Below, piece by piece: positions 1-19,851 of a stretch of 64,000 nucleotides of DNA. Below the pieces are notes generated by a model that did not search any database, was not told where the DNA came from, and saw only the letters and a program-made list of their open reading frames with translations. Within the stretch, counting starts at the first letter, position 1. Every line of letters begins with the position of its first letter. This DNA comes from Hormiphora californensis (Eukaryota; Ctenophora; Tentaculata; Cydippida; Pleurobrachiidae), in NCBI GenBank assembly GCA_020137815.1, contig CM035353.1:1575459-1639458 (forward strand). Direction: 5' to 3'. The position numbers and the translations under genes are program-made.

Positions 1-18
1 TCTACACCCTTTTTTCAG

Positions 19-8689
<8,671 letters not shown>

Positions 8690-8837
8690 CTGGAAAGAGC
8701 TGCCTGAAAATGAGAGAGAGATTGGATGATGTCAGAAACAGTAAAAGAAAGAGAGAGATTCTAGATTTATTATTCAAATATAACACTGGTGTTGTTAGTA
8801 CTTCTCTCTAGTCTATCTAGCTCCTGTGTATGTGAGT

Positions 8838-8838
8838 T

Positions 8839-8884
<46 letters not shown>

Positions 8885-8885
8885 T
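8838..8885. repeat. (GT)n(GA)n microsatellite
   Basis: About 22 bases of GT followed by about 25 of GA, downstream of the CHD4 stop. Confidence 0.95.
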
Positions 8886-9489
8886 ATAAGTATATGTAAT
8901 GTGTATGGAAGAACCCAAGAGAAAGGAAAACAGTTTTGATGACACACCCCTTTTTATTGACCTCTCTATTTATCCTTAACAATTCTAACTTTTAAATTGA
9001 CGAGTTTTCATGTCTGAACTGTATAAAAACTGGGTCTGCTGCTCTTATTTCCGGTTTCCCGCCCCTGGCTAATCTGTTAGGATGGAAGGAGGGAGAGGGG
9101 AACAAAGAAGGGATTTGTATGGGATGGAACGCGCGGAGCTAAGATTGTTACAAAAGGTGCGCGGGGCCGCGCGAAATGAACAATCGAATTAAGGTCCTTG
9201 AGAGGAAATCGCGTCGGAGGAAGATCGCCATCGCCAACCTAGCCTGCACTGAGCTTGTTACGTGAAGTGAATAAGAAGAGGATAAGAAGAATTATCAAGA
9301 CCGTGAATTAATTAATTTATTGTTTCTATTTTCAAAATTAAGGTCCTTGTCAGTGCATGGCAAAATGTGCGCTGACAAGGCCTTGTCAGTTGTCATCCCT
9401 CACAGGGCCGTTAATTCTAGGGGTCAACGATTTGGCTAGGGTATGAGAGAGACCCTCAATTCTCTCTAAGTATGAGGGGTTAATTATAC

Positions 9490-9927
9490 TGCTGTCTGTT
9501 CTGAACACTGTTGTCTGTTCTGAACACTGCTATCTGTAATTCTGAACACTGTTGACTGTTCCGAACACTGAAGTCTGTTCTGAACATTGTTGTCTGTTCT
9601 GAACACTGCTGTCTATTCTGAACACTGCTGTCTATTCTAAACACTGCTGTCTGTTAAGTTCTGAACACTGTTGACTGTTTTGAACACTGTTCTGAACACT
9701 GTTGACTGTTCTGAACATTGTTGACTGTTCTGAACACTGTTGTCTGTTCTCAACACTGTTGTCTGTTCTGAACACTGTTGACTGTACCGAACACTGTTGT
9801 CTGTTCTGAACACTGTTGTCTGTTCCGAACACTGCTGTCTGTTCTGAACACTGCTGACTGTTCTGAACACTGCTGTTTGTTCTGAACACTGCTGTCTGTT
9901 CTGAACACTGCTGTCTGTTCTGAACAC
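9490..9927. repeat. 19-bp minisatellite, left part
   Basis: Unit CTGCTGTCTGTTCTGAACA with C/T variation, over 20 copies. It resumes at 18058 beyond the LTR element, so the element inserted into the array. The ORFs on the complement (QQCSEQ repeats) are artefacts. Confidence 0.95.
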
Positions 9928-10503
9928 TGTAGGGATTAAATCTTATATCTTAGTTAGCTGATATTGATTACATCGGACACCAGCCTGAAAGAGTTAGATA
10001 ACTAGAGCACCATGATGTGATCAGGTCGGGTCAGATGTAAACATGTCGGGAGAAAATATAGAGACAGAAGTCTGTTATGAGTCAAGAGTTATAGTTCCAA
10101 TGATCACATTTGTGTGAACATTTGAGGCGATAGCTCAGAGAGATAACTCGCCGAAATGATCACAATAGACCGCTCGTGTTGGTGGAGCTTTAGTCACCAA
10201 TCAGGTAATCAGTGTGAGACCAGTACGAGACGGGACAGTATATAAGACCAGGACTGTAGAGCACATCTTACGATCATCTGACGATCATCTTAGAACGACT
10301 TAGACTTACAGTTGTATATCTTGAGTGACATTGTAACATTATCACTATTAGACTCCCAAAAGACAACGACTCATTACTTGGTACCAACATCAGCCATCCA
10401 GCGACAGACATCAATATACGAGACAGCCAACAATCCACTCCTAACAACACAACACGAACTAACTGGGTTATACCGAAACATAAGACAAATAGTAAACACA
10501 ACA
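9928..10503 (+). repeat. 5' LTR
   Basis: Matches 17482-18057 base for base on reading. Contains TATATAAGACC near 10240, a plausible TATA box about 70 bases before the probable R region. Confidence 0.93.
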
Positions 10504-10505
10504 AT

Positions 10506-10518
10506 TGGTGCTGTGACC
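10506..10518 (+). promoter_or_regulatory. Putative tRNA primer-binding site
   Basis: TGGTGCTGTGACC begins two bases after the 5' LTR; TGG pairs with the tRNA CCA end. The tRNA species was not assigned. Confidence 0.6.
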
Positions 10519-10613
10519 TAACTACTGTTGTGTTTGGAGCCGGAGTCACACATGAGTGACGGACAGTTCATCCGAAAGACCCACATACAGAGACCCCCAC
10601 ATTCATCATCGGC

Positions 10614-11729
10614 ATGACAGATGGCAACGAGACCTTCACAGGAGAGGATGTTAGAGCAAAGCTCAGACAAGTGAAGAAGGATCTTCAAATCTCATACTCC
10701 GTCGTAAATAAGCCCAAAATTTACGACGAGAAAACGAATTTTCAGCAATATTTGAAGGAGTTCGAGGAGTACAAGGAAGTTACCTCAATGCCCGATGAGA
10801 GAACATACATCACTCTCCTTACATACCTGCCGGAGAAATGTAAAGATAAATTGAGGGATCTGAATCTCACGACAGAGGAAAAAGAAAATTGGAGGGAGGT
10901 GAGATCTCGGGTGATCGCAGCACTGACATCACCTACGTTGAAGCTAGCTGCAAAACTGGAACTGAGGCAGGCAACGCAACAGACAGAAGAATCAGTCATG
11001 GACTTCTACGTGCGTATCAGTTTTATCTCCAAATTTCTCGACAATCCCGAGACGATCCCAGATACAGACGATCCCGACAACAACATCGAAAAAATGGTAA
11101 GAGAGCACGCAATTAAAGAGCAATTTATTGACGGACTAAGGGACGAAACTATAGCGATCGAGCTTATCCAGGTTAAGCACGAAAACACCCTGCCACAATT
11201 GGCTGCGAAAGCAATGGCAATTGAACTCGCCAAAAAGGAAGCCAGAATATTCAGACAGTCAGAAGAACAGCAAAACGAGGAAGGAGGATTAGTGATACTG
11301 CCGGTGCAGCCAAGTGTAAACCCACCACCACAGGAGTGGGACAATACCTCAACTACGGTAAACTTTGACGAAACTAGTTCGAGAGACATGTCATGGATAG
11401 ACTGTTATAGATGCGGGGAATTTGGTCACTTTGCAAGAAATTGCAGAATAAAATACAATGGACCCCCGTCACCATGTCGACATTGCGGGTTGTGGCACTG
11501 GAACAACGAATGCAGAAGCTCGCAAAGAATGAGAGATGAATACAGGAGAAGCATAGACTATCAAAGATCTCACTCAAACAATTGGGAGCACCAGTACGAC
11601 ACACCCGACCAGAAATCTCCAACCGCTTCCCATTACGAATCCGAGGACGAGGGACAACACCACAACCATGACAGACAAGGGATACACTCGGTGCACTTTG
11701 AGGAAGAAGATCAGCACTGCTGGTACTAG
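10614..11729 (+). CDS. gag: Retrotransposon Gag-like protein with zinc knuckles
   Basis: A 371-residue intact ORF about 110 bases inside the 5' LTR. Residues about 20-215 resemble a Ty3/gypsy-type gag capsid region: ELRQATQQTEESVMDFYVRI and the downstream EQFIDGLRD are typical phrases. A CCHC zinc knuckle CYRCGEFGHFARNC lies near residue 264; a second Cys/His cluster CRHCGLWHWNNEC near 287 has C-x2-C-x3-H-x4-C spacing rather than the canonical x4. The tail is charged and ends at TAG 11727. It should bind and package element RNA. No pol frame follows in any register. Confidence 0.88.
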   Translation: MTDGNETFTGEDVRAKLRQVKKDLQISYSVVNKPKIYDEKTNFQQYLKEFEEYKEVTSMPDERTYITLLTYLPEKCKDKLRDLNLTTEEKENWREVRSRVIAALTSPTLKLAAKLELRQATQQTEESVMDFYVRISFISKFLDNPETIPDTDDPDNNIEKMVREHAIKEQFIDGLRDETIAIELIQVKHENTLPQLAAKAMAIELAKKEARIFRQSEEQQNEEGGLVILPVQPSVNPPPQEWDNTSTTVNFDETSSRDMSWIDCYRCGEFGHFARNCRIKYNGPPSPCRHCGLWHWNNECRSSQRMRDEYRRSIDYQRSHSNNWEHQYDTPDQKSPTASHYESEDEGQHHNHDRQGIHSVHFEEEDQHCWY

Positions 11730-13329
11730 TCTTGCTTTCATGCCAAGACCAGTGGAGTCTTCCAGCTAAGAGGCGGAAGACACCAATCAAGGAGCTTCAG
11801 GCACTGAGTTACAAACAAAATTAGATGACATGCGGACTCACTATATCTTCAAGTGCAAGGAGTAATCAAAGACATCCCAACTACCCCCAGTATAACCAGC
11901 ATAAACCCTCATCGAGAAACCAGAAACAGAGAAAACAAAAAAAATGGCAAGAATGTTGAAGACAAGCAGTGCAGTACAGGCAGAGAACACTTTCAGTATT
12001 GCTCGCAACCCAGAGATCAACTCAAGCCCAAACCAAGAGGGGACCACCAATCACCATACATACAGTGACCGACGACTGTAGTCTGAACTCCTTACTTTGG
12101 CCTACAGAAGCGCCGAGAACATACAGGAGGGAAGCTGACAGTCGACATCCAGGATACAGAAAAATGTGGATATGTAATTCACGAGCGACGGAACTGGGCC
12201 AATCAATAAGTGCAAGTTGCACTACAAAATGAGACGAGCAAGATAGAAGTTACAGATGGCCATAATACACTGAGTACTGAAGTACACTACCCAGAACCAC
12301 TGGAATTAATCCTACAAGACATCAGACGAAGGAAACTTCTAGTAAGATGGCCTGGACACCATTTGAGAAACATCTGAGGAATATCCGAGGAACGGTGGAT
12401 TGGACACATTACCAAATACCCAAGACTGAAGAAACGTCCACCTACACCACCACAATAGAGTGCTGTCAAGGTCAAGGGATTACTTCGGCCCCTCGGTTTC
12501 CTGTTTCTAGCTGTCGATAGAGATCAAGATCGCCTCTACGATTAGCTCATTGACATCAAGCTTTTTGGTCACGTGACAGGCCGATTTAGACCACGAAGCA
12601 GCGACACTAGCGACCACCGGGTGCAGCGTCCTAATGAGGACAACTGAGCTAAACAGATGGCCTCGCAAAGACAAGCTCGTCAATATAACCAGGAAAGGGG
12701 AACAGCAAAGTCCAGCACCGCCCTTGCACATCAAGAAAAGCTGGAAGAGCGGAAATGACACCACCCAGACCGAGACTCAGATCGAAGTCATTAGCACCAC
12801 CCGGGAGACCATCAGAACCACATAGGAAATCACGGTACAGCCTGTACCGTACAGACCACAGCCATAGGGCAACACGTGGAGTCCCCTATGGAGGTAGGAC
12901 TCAGTGACTGTAACAAAAACATTACAAAACTATGGTTCGGAAGCCATACGTAAACCGCTGAATCAGGGACCCTTATCTCACCGGGAACAAAGCAGCTACA
13001 GGAACTAGGAAGACATTAGACTGTTCAAGCAGATTGAACAGCACTAACAGAGTCCTCACAATTTCGGAACAGAAGTAGCCGAGTTTCAAGCATGAAACTA
13101 TTCCGTTGAAAATTCAGAAGAGCTGAGTTATAGATAAACAGTTACCTGGGAAGGAGAATGAATTACCACAGAACATCAAAACAGCAGACTTTCAGAACAG
13201 TAGCTGAATAAAAGCGAACAGAAACAGGACAGAGAAAACATCCAGTACCCACACATGAATCAACTAAAGACACAGATCACAGTGGGAGATTGACAGCTGT
13301 AGCAACCACAACCCAGCTCAAACAGAAGT

Positions 13330-13875
13330 AAGAAGATTCTACAGAGATGGAAACAAACAGAAGTAAGAAGATTCTACAGAGCTGGAAACAAACAGAAATA
13401 AGAAGATTCTACAGAGCTGGAAACAAACAGAAATAAGAAGATTCTACAGAGCTGGAAGCAAACAGAAATAAGAAGATTCTACAGAGATGGAAACAAACAG
13501 AAATAAGAAGATTTTACAGAGCTGGAAACAAACTGAAGTAAGAAGATTCTACAGAGCTGGAAATTAAGAGAAGTAAGAAGATTTTACAGAGCTGGAAGCA
13601 AACTGAAGTAAGAAGATTCTACAGAGATGGAAACAAAGAAAAGTAAAAGATTCTACAGAGCTGGAAACAAACTGAAGTAAGAAGATTCTACAGAGCTGGA
13701 AATTAAGAGAAGTAAAAAGATTCTACAGAGCTAGAAGGAAACAGAATTAAGAAGATTTGACAGAGCTAGAAGTTAACAGAATTAAGAAGATTTGACAAAG
13801 CTAGAAGCTAACAGAATTAAAAGACTTGACAGAGCTAGAAGCTAACAGAATTTGACAGAGCTAGAAGCTAGCAGA
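13330..13875 (+). repeat. 35-bp tandem repeat inside the LTR element
   Basis: About 15 degenerate units built on AGAAGATTCTACAGAGCTGG followed by AAACAAACAGAAATA. Units diverge more toward the 3' side. Confidence 0.9.
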
Positions 13876-14805
13876 AGGAGATTAGCAACAAACCTAAACA
13901 TCTGGAAAAAGCCGGCATGTTCAACACAACCACTTCAACACCATAGTAATTTGGTTTGGCCAACCAACTACAGAGAACCATGGACAAGAAAGATGGAAGG
14001 TTGACAACTCTTCCAGATGTTTGGAACGGATCCTCATCATCATCAATATCATCATCAATATCAACATTAATACCATCATCAACAACATACATCAAACTAG
14101 AGGACACGGAGCACCGTGAGGAGACTACATACAAACAGGACAGCAGGAGCAATAACCCACTACTGCAGAGTGGAAGCAACATTTACCAAGGAGACAGAGA
14201 GATGTAGTAACAAACAACAATTTTCCCGGCCGGGAAGGAAACACATCAGAACGTTCGAGGAACTTCAAACAACAACTTCACACAGCAACTAACAGAAAGG
14301 GATCCCTACCAGAATTGTGAGAAAATAGAACAGAAAATAAAACTGTTACAGAGAAAAATCACAGGGAAAGTGGCCCTAACGAAATCAGAATAATCGTTAC
14401 TTGGAAGCAGAAAAATCAGAAACAGCGACCGTGACCATACCGATTCAGAGATTAAAACGGGACGGCAAACAACATAACGCCTCGACGGAGGCTCGCTTTG
14501 AGCAGCCAGGTTCGAGAGCAGCCAGCTGGTAACATGTCAAGTGAAGACATCGGTCACACAAAACAGGACATAGGAGAATTACAACGTCGCAAGAAGTAGT
14601 AGTACACCGAAACGGACACCTACACCAAACCAAGTTGCGACCTAGTCTACATTCAGGACACCACAATTCGGAGTTTCAGCAGTGATATCAGATATCGAGA
14701 AGGACAGTGCTCTGTTTCATGGGACCCGAGATAAACAGCAGCATGGACACCATCAGGACTGAAGCCCTAGGGGACGACCGCACACCTCATTTGGAGTTAG
14801 AGGGC

Positions 14806-15480
14806 ATGAGGATTGAGGACAGCGTGCTCTTGGCTGCGCTTTCAACACCAATACTGGAGACTGCTGGTATGCACCGATAGCAAGTCCTACCCCTTAAAGG
14901 GAGGTTTCCCCTGTGACCTGGTATGGCACCAGCTCCCCAAGTCTCTTTGGGCCGAAGCAGTTGGCAACATACCAGCCACACCACCCAGGACCGGGAACGG
15001 GAGCCCCATGGCACCCACCCCTTACTGGCTAGTGCTTCGCACTAGCCGGCGTCCTCCCAGAAGAAGAAGAAGATAGCAAGTCTTTATGTGACAGCATAAC
15101 GAGTACAAACCCGACAGCAACAATAATCGGACTACTACACAGTATGGCTGAATGCAGAGCAGACATAACCAATCAGTGGATCCCCAGCCACGTGGACGTT
15201 CTGGGCAACGAACTAGCTTATAAGGCAGCCAAGGACGCAACCTCTCTGGAGACGGAGAGCAGGGTGAGATGCCAGTATCCTCTGCAGACGCGAAAGCCCA
15301 CATACGGCGGGAAGTAAAGGACGAGCCGGTCAAACACGCAAGAACAGCAGAGACATGTAAAATTATATCAAGAACACAGACAAGGACATCAGGTCGCGGA
15401 AGGACCAAGCGCTTCTAGCTCGTCTTCGGTCCGGACACCATAATGGATTCCGAGCCTACCAACATCGTATAGACGAGAAT
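14806..15480 (+). pseudogene. Broken RNase H-like domain (non-LTR type)
   Basis: One frame reads LLVCTDSKS, is interrupted by a 185-bp insertion, and resumes LCDSITSTNPTATIIGLLHS then ITNQWIPSHVDVLGNELAYK and AAKDA. DSKS and the WIPSHxxxxGNE block are the RNase H signatures. LARLRSGHHNGFRAYQHRID, near 15410-15465, matches the LRTGH...HRI segment that follows RNase H in non-LTR elements such as Jockey/I. Frameshifts and the insertion make it non-functional. Its presence inside an LTR element suggests a captured fragment. Confidence 0.7.
14887..15082 (+). mobile_element. SINE-like insertion with 11-bp target duplication
   Basis: GATAGCAAGTC occurs at 14876-14886 and 15072-15082, exactly flanking 185 bp that split the RNase H-like frame. 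The insert ends in AGAAGAAGAAGAA-type tail preceded by a hairpin CTAGTGCTTCGCACTAG, as in 3' tails of SINEs. Confidence 0.78.
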
Positions 15481-17465
15481 GTGGCCAAACTGCCCTGAAC
15501 AGAATCAAGACCTACAGCACTGGCTGTAGGACTATAACAGAACTGCTGGAAAAAATGAGGATTTTCGGGATAACAAGGACGACACTAGACTTCTTATCGT
15601 CCAACTCGAGGGAACAGTAGAGCTGGCGAGGAGCACGCTCATCGGCCCTAATTCTCCCTAGAACAACACCAACAGTGCTGTTTACAAATCAAGGAAATCC
15701 GGAAAGAGGGGACCACAGCTCTATCAAAAGAGGAACACATCAAGGATATTACTTCGGGACTAGGGTCGCTTGTAGTCAAGCGACCAAAGCGGTGAAGAGT
15801 ATCCCACTAACCCAGTGACGAATCTACTAGACAAATTCAAGACTTTCAGACAGACCATAAGGGAACAAAAAGTACCCGGATACAAGAGGACTAGCTGAGA
15901 GAAAAATCAAGATCGTTCACAGGATAGGAGGACCCTGGTACAACAGCTTAAACACGCATCAAACAGAAATGTTACTCAGTTTGAGAAACTACAAGGAGAC
16001 GATGACAAAACATCAGCCAATCGATGACAAGATGGATGAATTCAACGAGATGGATGAATTCAGAGAGCCCCATCACAGATCACTTATCGCCCAGGACACA
16101 TTTTGGGCCTACAAAATGGCTAAGCCGAAAATGAAGAACTGTCGAGGAGCATCGAAGGACTATCAGAACTACTCAAGGAAGTACTGAAGGGAATAGATGA
16201 GTTGGCGAGGAGAACCTTACTCGGACAAAACCAGTACCAACAGCGTCACTGATGCAGTAAACTTGGACAAAAGCAACCCTAGGAAGCACAGTAGAGAGGA
16301 AGCCATCATCTTGGGCACAGATTGAAATCCAAAGAACACGACAGACAACAAGTAGCTGAGACTGAAACTGGTGACAAAATATCGGAAGCATGGAAACAGC
16401 CAACAGGTCGAAGGAATTCCGTGGAGTATTACCTCCGGAAATGCCATCCCTAGCGGTACCACAGCTATATCCGAGCACCACCCAGAACAAGACAGACATG
16501 ATCCGAGATAACCTAAAATACCATCAGTCAAGTACACTCTGACTCAGGACTCAGAAAAAGATCAACTCAAATTTGAAGCCTCGGGACTCAGACGTCAGTG
16601 ATTCATTCGCTTTCTGGCGAGTAGGAAGATTTCAAATGAGAAAAACTCTATCTTAGATAGTATCTAGTTCAACAAAACGGATGAACAACGGAGCGAGTAA
16701 AACAGAGTACAAACCCAGCACTGTAACCAATCGTCAGACAAGATCAACAACATGGATACAGGCAGAAGTTAGAGGAACCCTTTGACGAAAAATCGTGGTT
16801 AACCAACCAATACAGAATTCAGACAAGTTGGTACTTAGCAGCACAAACAGCAGTTACAATCATCGGGAGACAGTGCTAGCTACTCCAAGATATATTGGAC
16901 CTGATACCTCAGACACACCGTAAGGTGAAACCAGACTACAAAACTATCGACAAACAGAGACAAGCAGAGACACACATTACCCAACGTCAGGACCCACGCT
17001 ATTGAACATGAAAAGTCAGGACTACCATCACTGCTGGGACAACTCAAGTCTTCCAAACGGTCAAAATGTTGCCAGCTGATAAACAGAGTGGACAAACAAA
17101 CATTGAAGCAGTACAACAAGACAGTATCATGGTGAACCATTCACCAACACCAAGACACAAAGACAAATCTGTAGAGGACTTTAACAGTAGACTTTCTGAC
17201 TCTGAAAAGTTTAGACAGAGAGGAGGATGTAGTATCACTCATTTAACAGAGGCACAGATATCAAAACAGAACGGAACAGAACGGACAAACGAATTGGAAA
17301 AGAGACACCATGACAGAAAGAGACAGAACATAAACAGAGAAACAGAGAAACAAGATAACGGAATACACGTAGACAGGTATAGAGACAGTAAAGGGAACGA
17401 TCGTCGACCAGATGTAGTACGGACAGTAGAACTCTTTATTTTTTTAGAACATTAAGACTCGTTTT

Positions 17466-17480
17466 AAAAAGGAGGGGTGA
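17466..17480 (+). promoter_or_regulatory. Polypurine tract before 3' LTR
   Basis: AAAAAGGAGGGGTGA ends one base before TGTAGGG of the 3' LTR; the position expected of a plus-strand primer. Confidence 0.8.
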
Positions 17481-17481
17481 A

Positions 17482-18057
17482 TGTAGGGATTAAATCTTAT
17501 ATCTTAGTTAGCTGATATTGATTACATCGGACACCAGCCTGAAAGAGTTAGATAACTAGAGCACCATGATGTGATCAGGTCGGGTCAGATGTAAACATGT
17601 CGGGAGAAAATATAGAGACAGAAGTCTGTTATGAGTCAAGAGTTATAGTTCCAATGATCACATTTGTGTGAACATTTGAGGCGATAGCTCAGAGAGATAA
17701 CTCGCCGAAATGATCACAATAGACCGCTCGTGTTGGTGGAGCTTTAGTCACCAATCAGGTAATCAGTGTGAGACCAGTACGAGACGGGACAGTATATAAG
17801 ACCAGGACTGTAGAGCACATCTTACGATCATCTGACGATCATCTTAGAACGACTTAGACTTACAGTTGTATATCTTGAGTGACATTGTAACATTATCACT
17901 ATTAGACTCCCAAAAGACAACGACTCATTACTTGGTACCAACATCAGCCATCCAGCGACAGACATCAATATACGAGACAGCCAACAATCCACTCCTAACA
18001 ACACAACACGAACTAACTGGGTTATACCGAAACATAAGACAAATAGTAAACACAACA
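17482..18057 (+). repeat. 3' LTR
   Basis: Same 576 bp as the 5' LTR. Followed by ACACTGCTG, where the minisatellite resumes. Confidence 0.93.
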
Positions 18058-18300
18058 ACACTGCTGTCTGTTCTGAACACTGTTGTCTGTTCTAAACACT
18101 GCTGTCTGTAATTCTGAACACTGCTGTCTGTTCTGAACACTGCTGTCTGTTCTGAACACTGCTGTCTGTTCTGAACACTGTTGTCCGTTCTGAACACAGT
18201 TCTCTGTTCTGAACACTGCTGTCTGTTCTGAACACTATTGTCTGTTCTGAACACTGCTGTCTGTTCTGAACACTGTTGTCTGTTCTGAACACTGCTGTAT
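18058..18300. repeat. 19-bp minisatellite, right part
   Basis: Continues the 9490-9927 array in the same phase and unit. Downstream, 18300-18720 shows no gene or repeat that I can identify. Confidence 0.93.
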
Positions 18301-18722
18301 GAACCCCCCCTCCCCCAACATCAGTTTTGGAGGTCGTGTAACTTGTTGAGTAAGGGGGAACTCAACAACGTGTAACACAAAAGAACGGAGCTTTTCTTAA
18401 TTGCACCTTTTCGAGACGACTCCAACGCAACCAGAGTCCAGAAGCGGCACTAGACAGGTTCAGTAGGGGGGTTCTCAGACCACAGTCTGACAAGACTCGT
18501 GTTGGTCGCATTCGATCAGATCATCAAATCTGTCCGTCTATAATGTGTCTATAGACTATAAATAGTCCGTTGGTACTGCCCGCAAATTACCTGTTAACCG
18601 TCCCCGGGCCCCTCAAATTTGGTGCGATAAAGAGACTCGACAATGCATATTCTCTTTACTCTGCCAGGATCGAATTATTGAATTAACACATATCTTTCAT
18701 CCTTGTACAGCATTGTTATATT

Positions 18723-18946
18723 GTGATCGGACCCCCGATTTACCGGGATGCTGGGGGAAAGGGTTTTGTCCGGTATATCGGGGTGCCCGGTATATCGGGG
18801 TCAAATACTGTTAATATCCTATATCGGGGGAAGATTATCCTCCTGGTAAATCAGGGTTCCGGTAAATCGGGGTTCCGGTAAATCGGGGTTCTGGTAAATC
18901 GGGGTTCCGGTAAATCGGGGTTCCGGTAAATCGGGGTCCGATCACT
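18723..18946. mobile_element. pogo-like MITE with 15-bp internal tandem repeat
   Basis: Ends TGATCGGACCCCCGATTTACC / TAAATCGGGGTCCGATCA on reading. The right half contains about six copies of GGTTCCGGTAAATCG, produced by amplification of the element's own end. Confidence 0.75.
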
Positions 18947-19061
18947 GTATATCCACACTGAATTATGTTACATTACAGCTGTAGCTTTCTGTCCCCAGTA
19001 ATCTACCTTATAACTGAAGTACTCTTGCATGTACATACATGATCATCATGATGATGTCTAT

Positions 19062-19170
19062 CAGGAACCGACCGAATCAGGAAATACTTGTCCCTGATTG
19101 GCTGATAACCAGTCACGTGACCTAAATAACGAGTTCTGATTGGCTGTTTACTTGTTTCGGTCGGTTCCTG
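19062..19170. mobile_element. hAT-type MITE (109 bp), copy 3
   Basis: Same family as 3738; perfect 8-bp target duplication ATGTCTAT (19054-19061, 19171-19178). The DNA from 19171 to 19680 has no recognised gene; it holds a short direct repeat of ATGTGTATCAAAAGCCTA at 19520-19580. Confidence 0.9.
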
Positions 19171-19683
19171 ATGTCTATACTTATAGCTACAACATCCTTT
19201 CGACTAGACTAGTATACTATGCTAATACCCTAGTAGCGAGTGCTACTGCTAGACGCTATTATTATAGTGCTACAGCTAGGCACATGCTATTGCTCGAATA
19301 GTATTATTTTGGCAGTTAATTATATTCCAGTTCTCCTTGAGTAATCTTTGAAACAGCTTCAAGTTCAAGTTCAATTGCTCAACGGCTGCACGAATATATT
19401 TCACACATATTACGTGTAGCCTGCAGGAGCATAATTCACTGTGTCCCGTCTAATTTGATCTGATCGCTAGAGCACGTTCTTGATGTTCAACGCTGTGTGT
19501 CCAAACGCAATATCACCTATATGTGTATCAAAAGCCTAGAAATGTGTATCAAAAGCCTATATGTGTATCAAAAGCCTAGAAATTCTAGAGGCTCTCCCCT
19601 TGATATTCTAATACAAGGGGAGACCCTATAATGGAGCTGCTGTTATTCTTGATTGATTCTTCGCCGATCAGTGATCACTGACT

Positions 19684-19789
19684 ACTGAGCGATATAATTA
19701 TAAAGTCACACACTTTTTAGCGCCAAACTGGTGTGTGTCACACACCAATTTGGTGCTAAAAAGTATGTGACTTTATTATATCGCTCAGT
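19684..19789. repeat. Near-perfect 106-bp inverted repeat
   Basis: Arms begin ACTGAGCGATATAATTATAA / TTATTATATCGCTCAGT and meet at GGTGTGTGTCACACACC. Lies about 60 bp upstream of the GPCR start, so it may be in the promoter or 5' UTR; it also looks like a MITE. Confidence 0.8.
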
Positions 19790-19851
19790 GATACATGGTA
19801 GAGTCACACACTGTGTGACTTTACCGCTAACCATGTACCGCCAGATACCTC

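Larger units (their letters stand above)
9928..18057 (+). mobile_element. LTR retrotransposon, gag-only (LARD-like), 8.1 kb
   Basis: Two 576-bp LTRs (9928-10503, 17482-18057) begin TGTAGGG, end ACACAACA and look identical on reading, implying a recent insertion into the minisatellite. The flanks share ACAC/AACAC as target duplication. A primer-binding-like TGGTGCTGTGACC follows the 5' LTR and a purine tract precedes the 3' LTR. Only gag is intact; no protease, reverse transcriptase or integrase ORF is visible. The internal DNA from 11730 to 17465 is A/purine-rich, with a 35-bp tandem repeat, a broken RNase H-like stretch and an inserted SINE-like element. Probably mobilised in trans by a relative. 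Confidence 0.92.

Noticed and set aside
9632-9927. Complement-strand ORFs with MFRTDNSVQNRQQCSEQ-like repeats (also 17928-18292)
   Set aside because: Read-through of the 19-bp minisatellite; every frame of such an array can be open and there are no flanking exons.
10120-10210. tRNA-like stretch GGCGATAGCTCAGAGAGATAA in the LTR
   Set aside because: Resembles an A-box but no cloverleaf can be drawn and it lies within an LTR.
11841-17455. Other short ORFs within the LTR element (for example 15022-15408 minus, 17066-17455 plus)
   Set aside because: No pol motifs, biased composition, and no continuity; only the RNase H-like remnant is supported.
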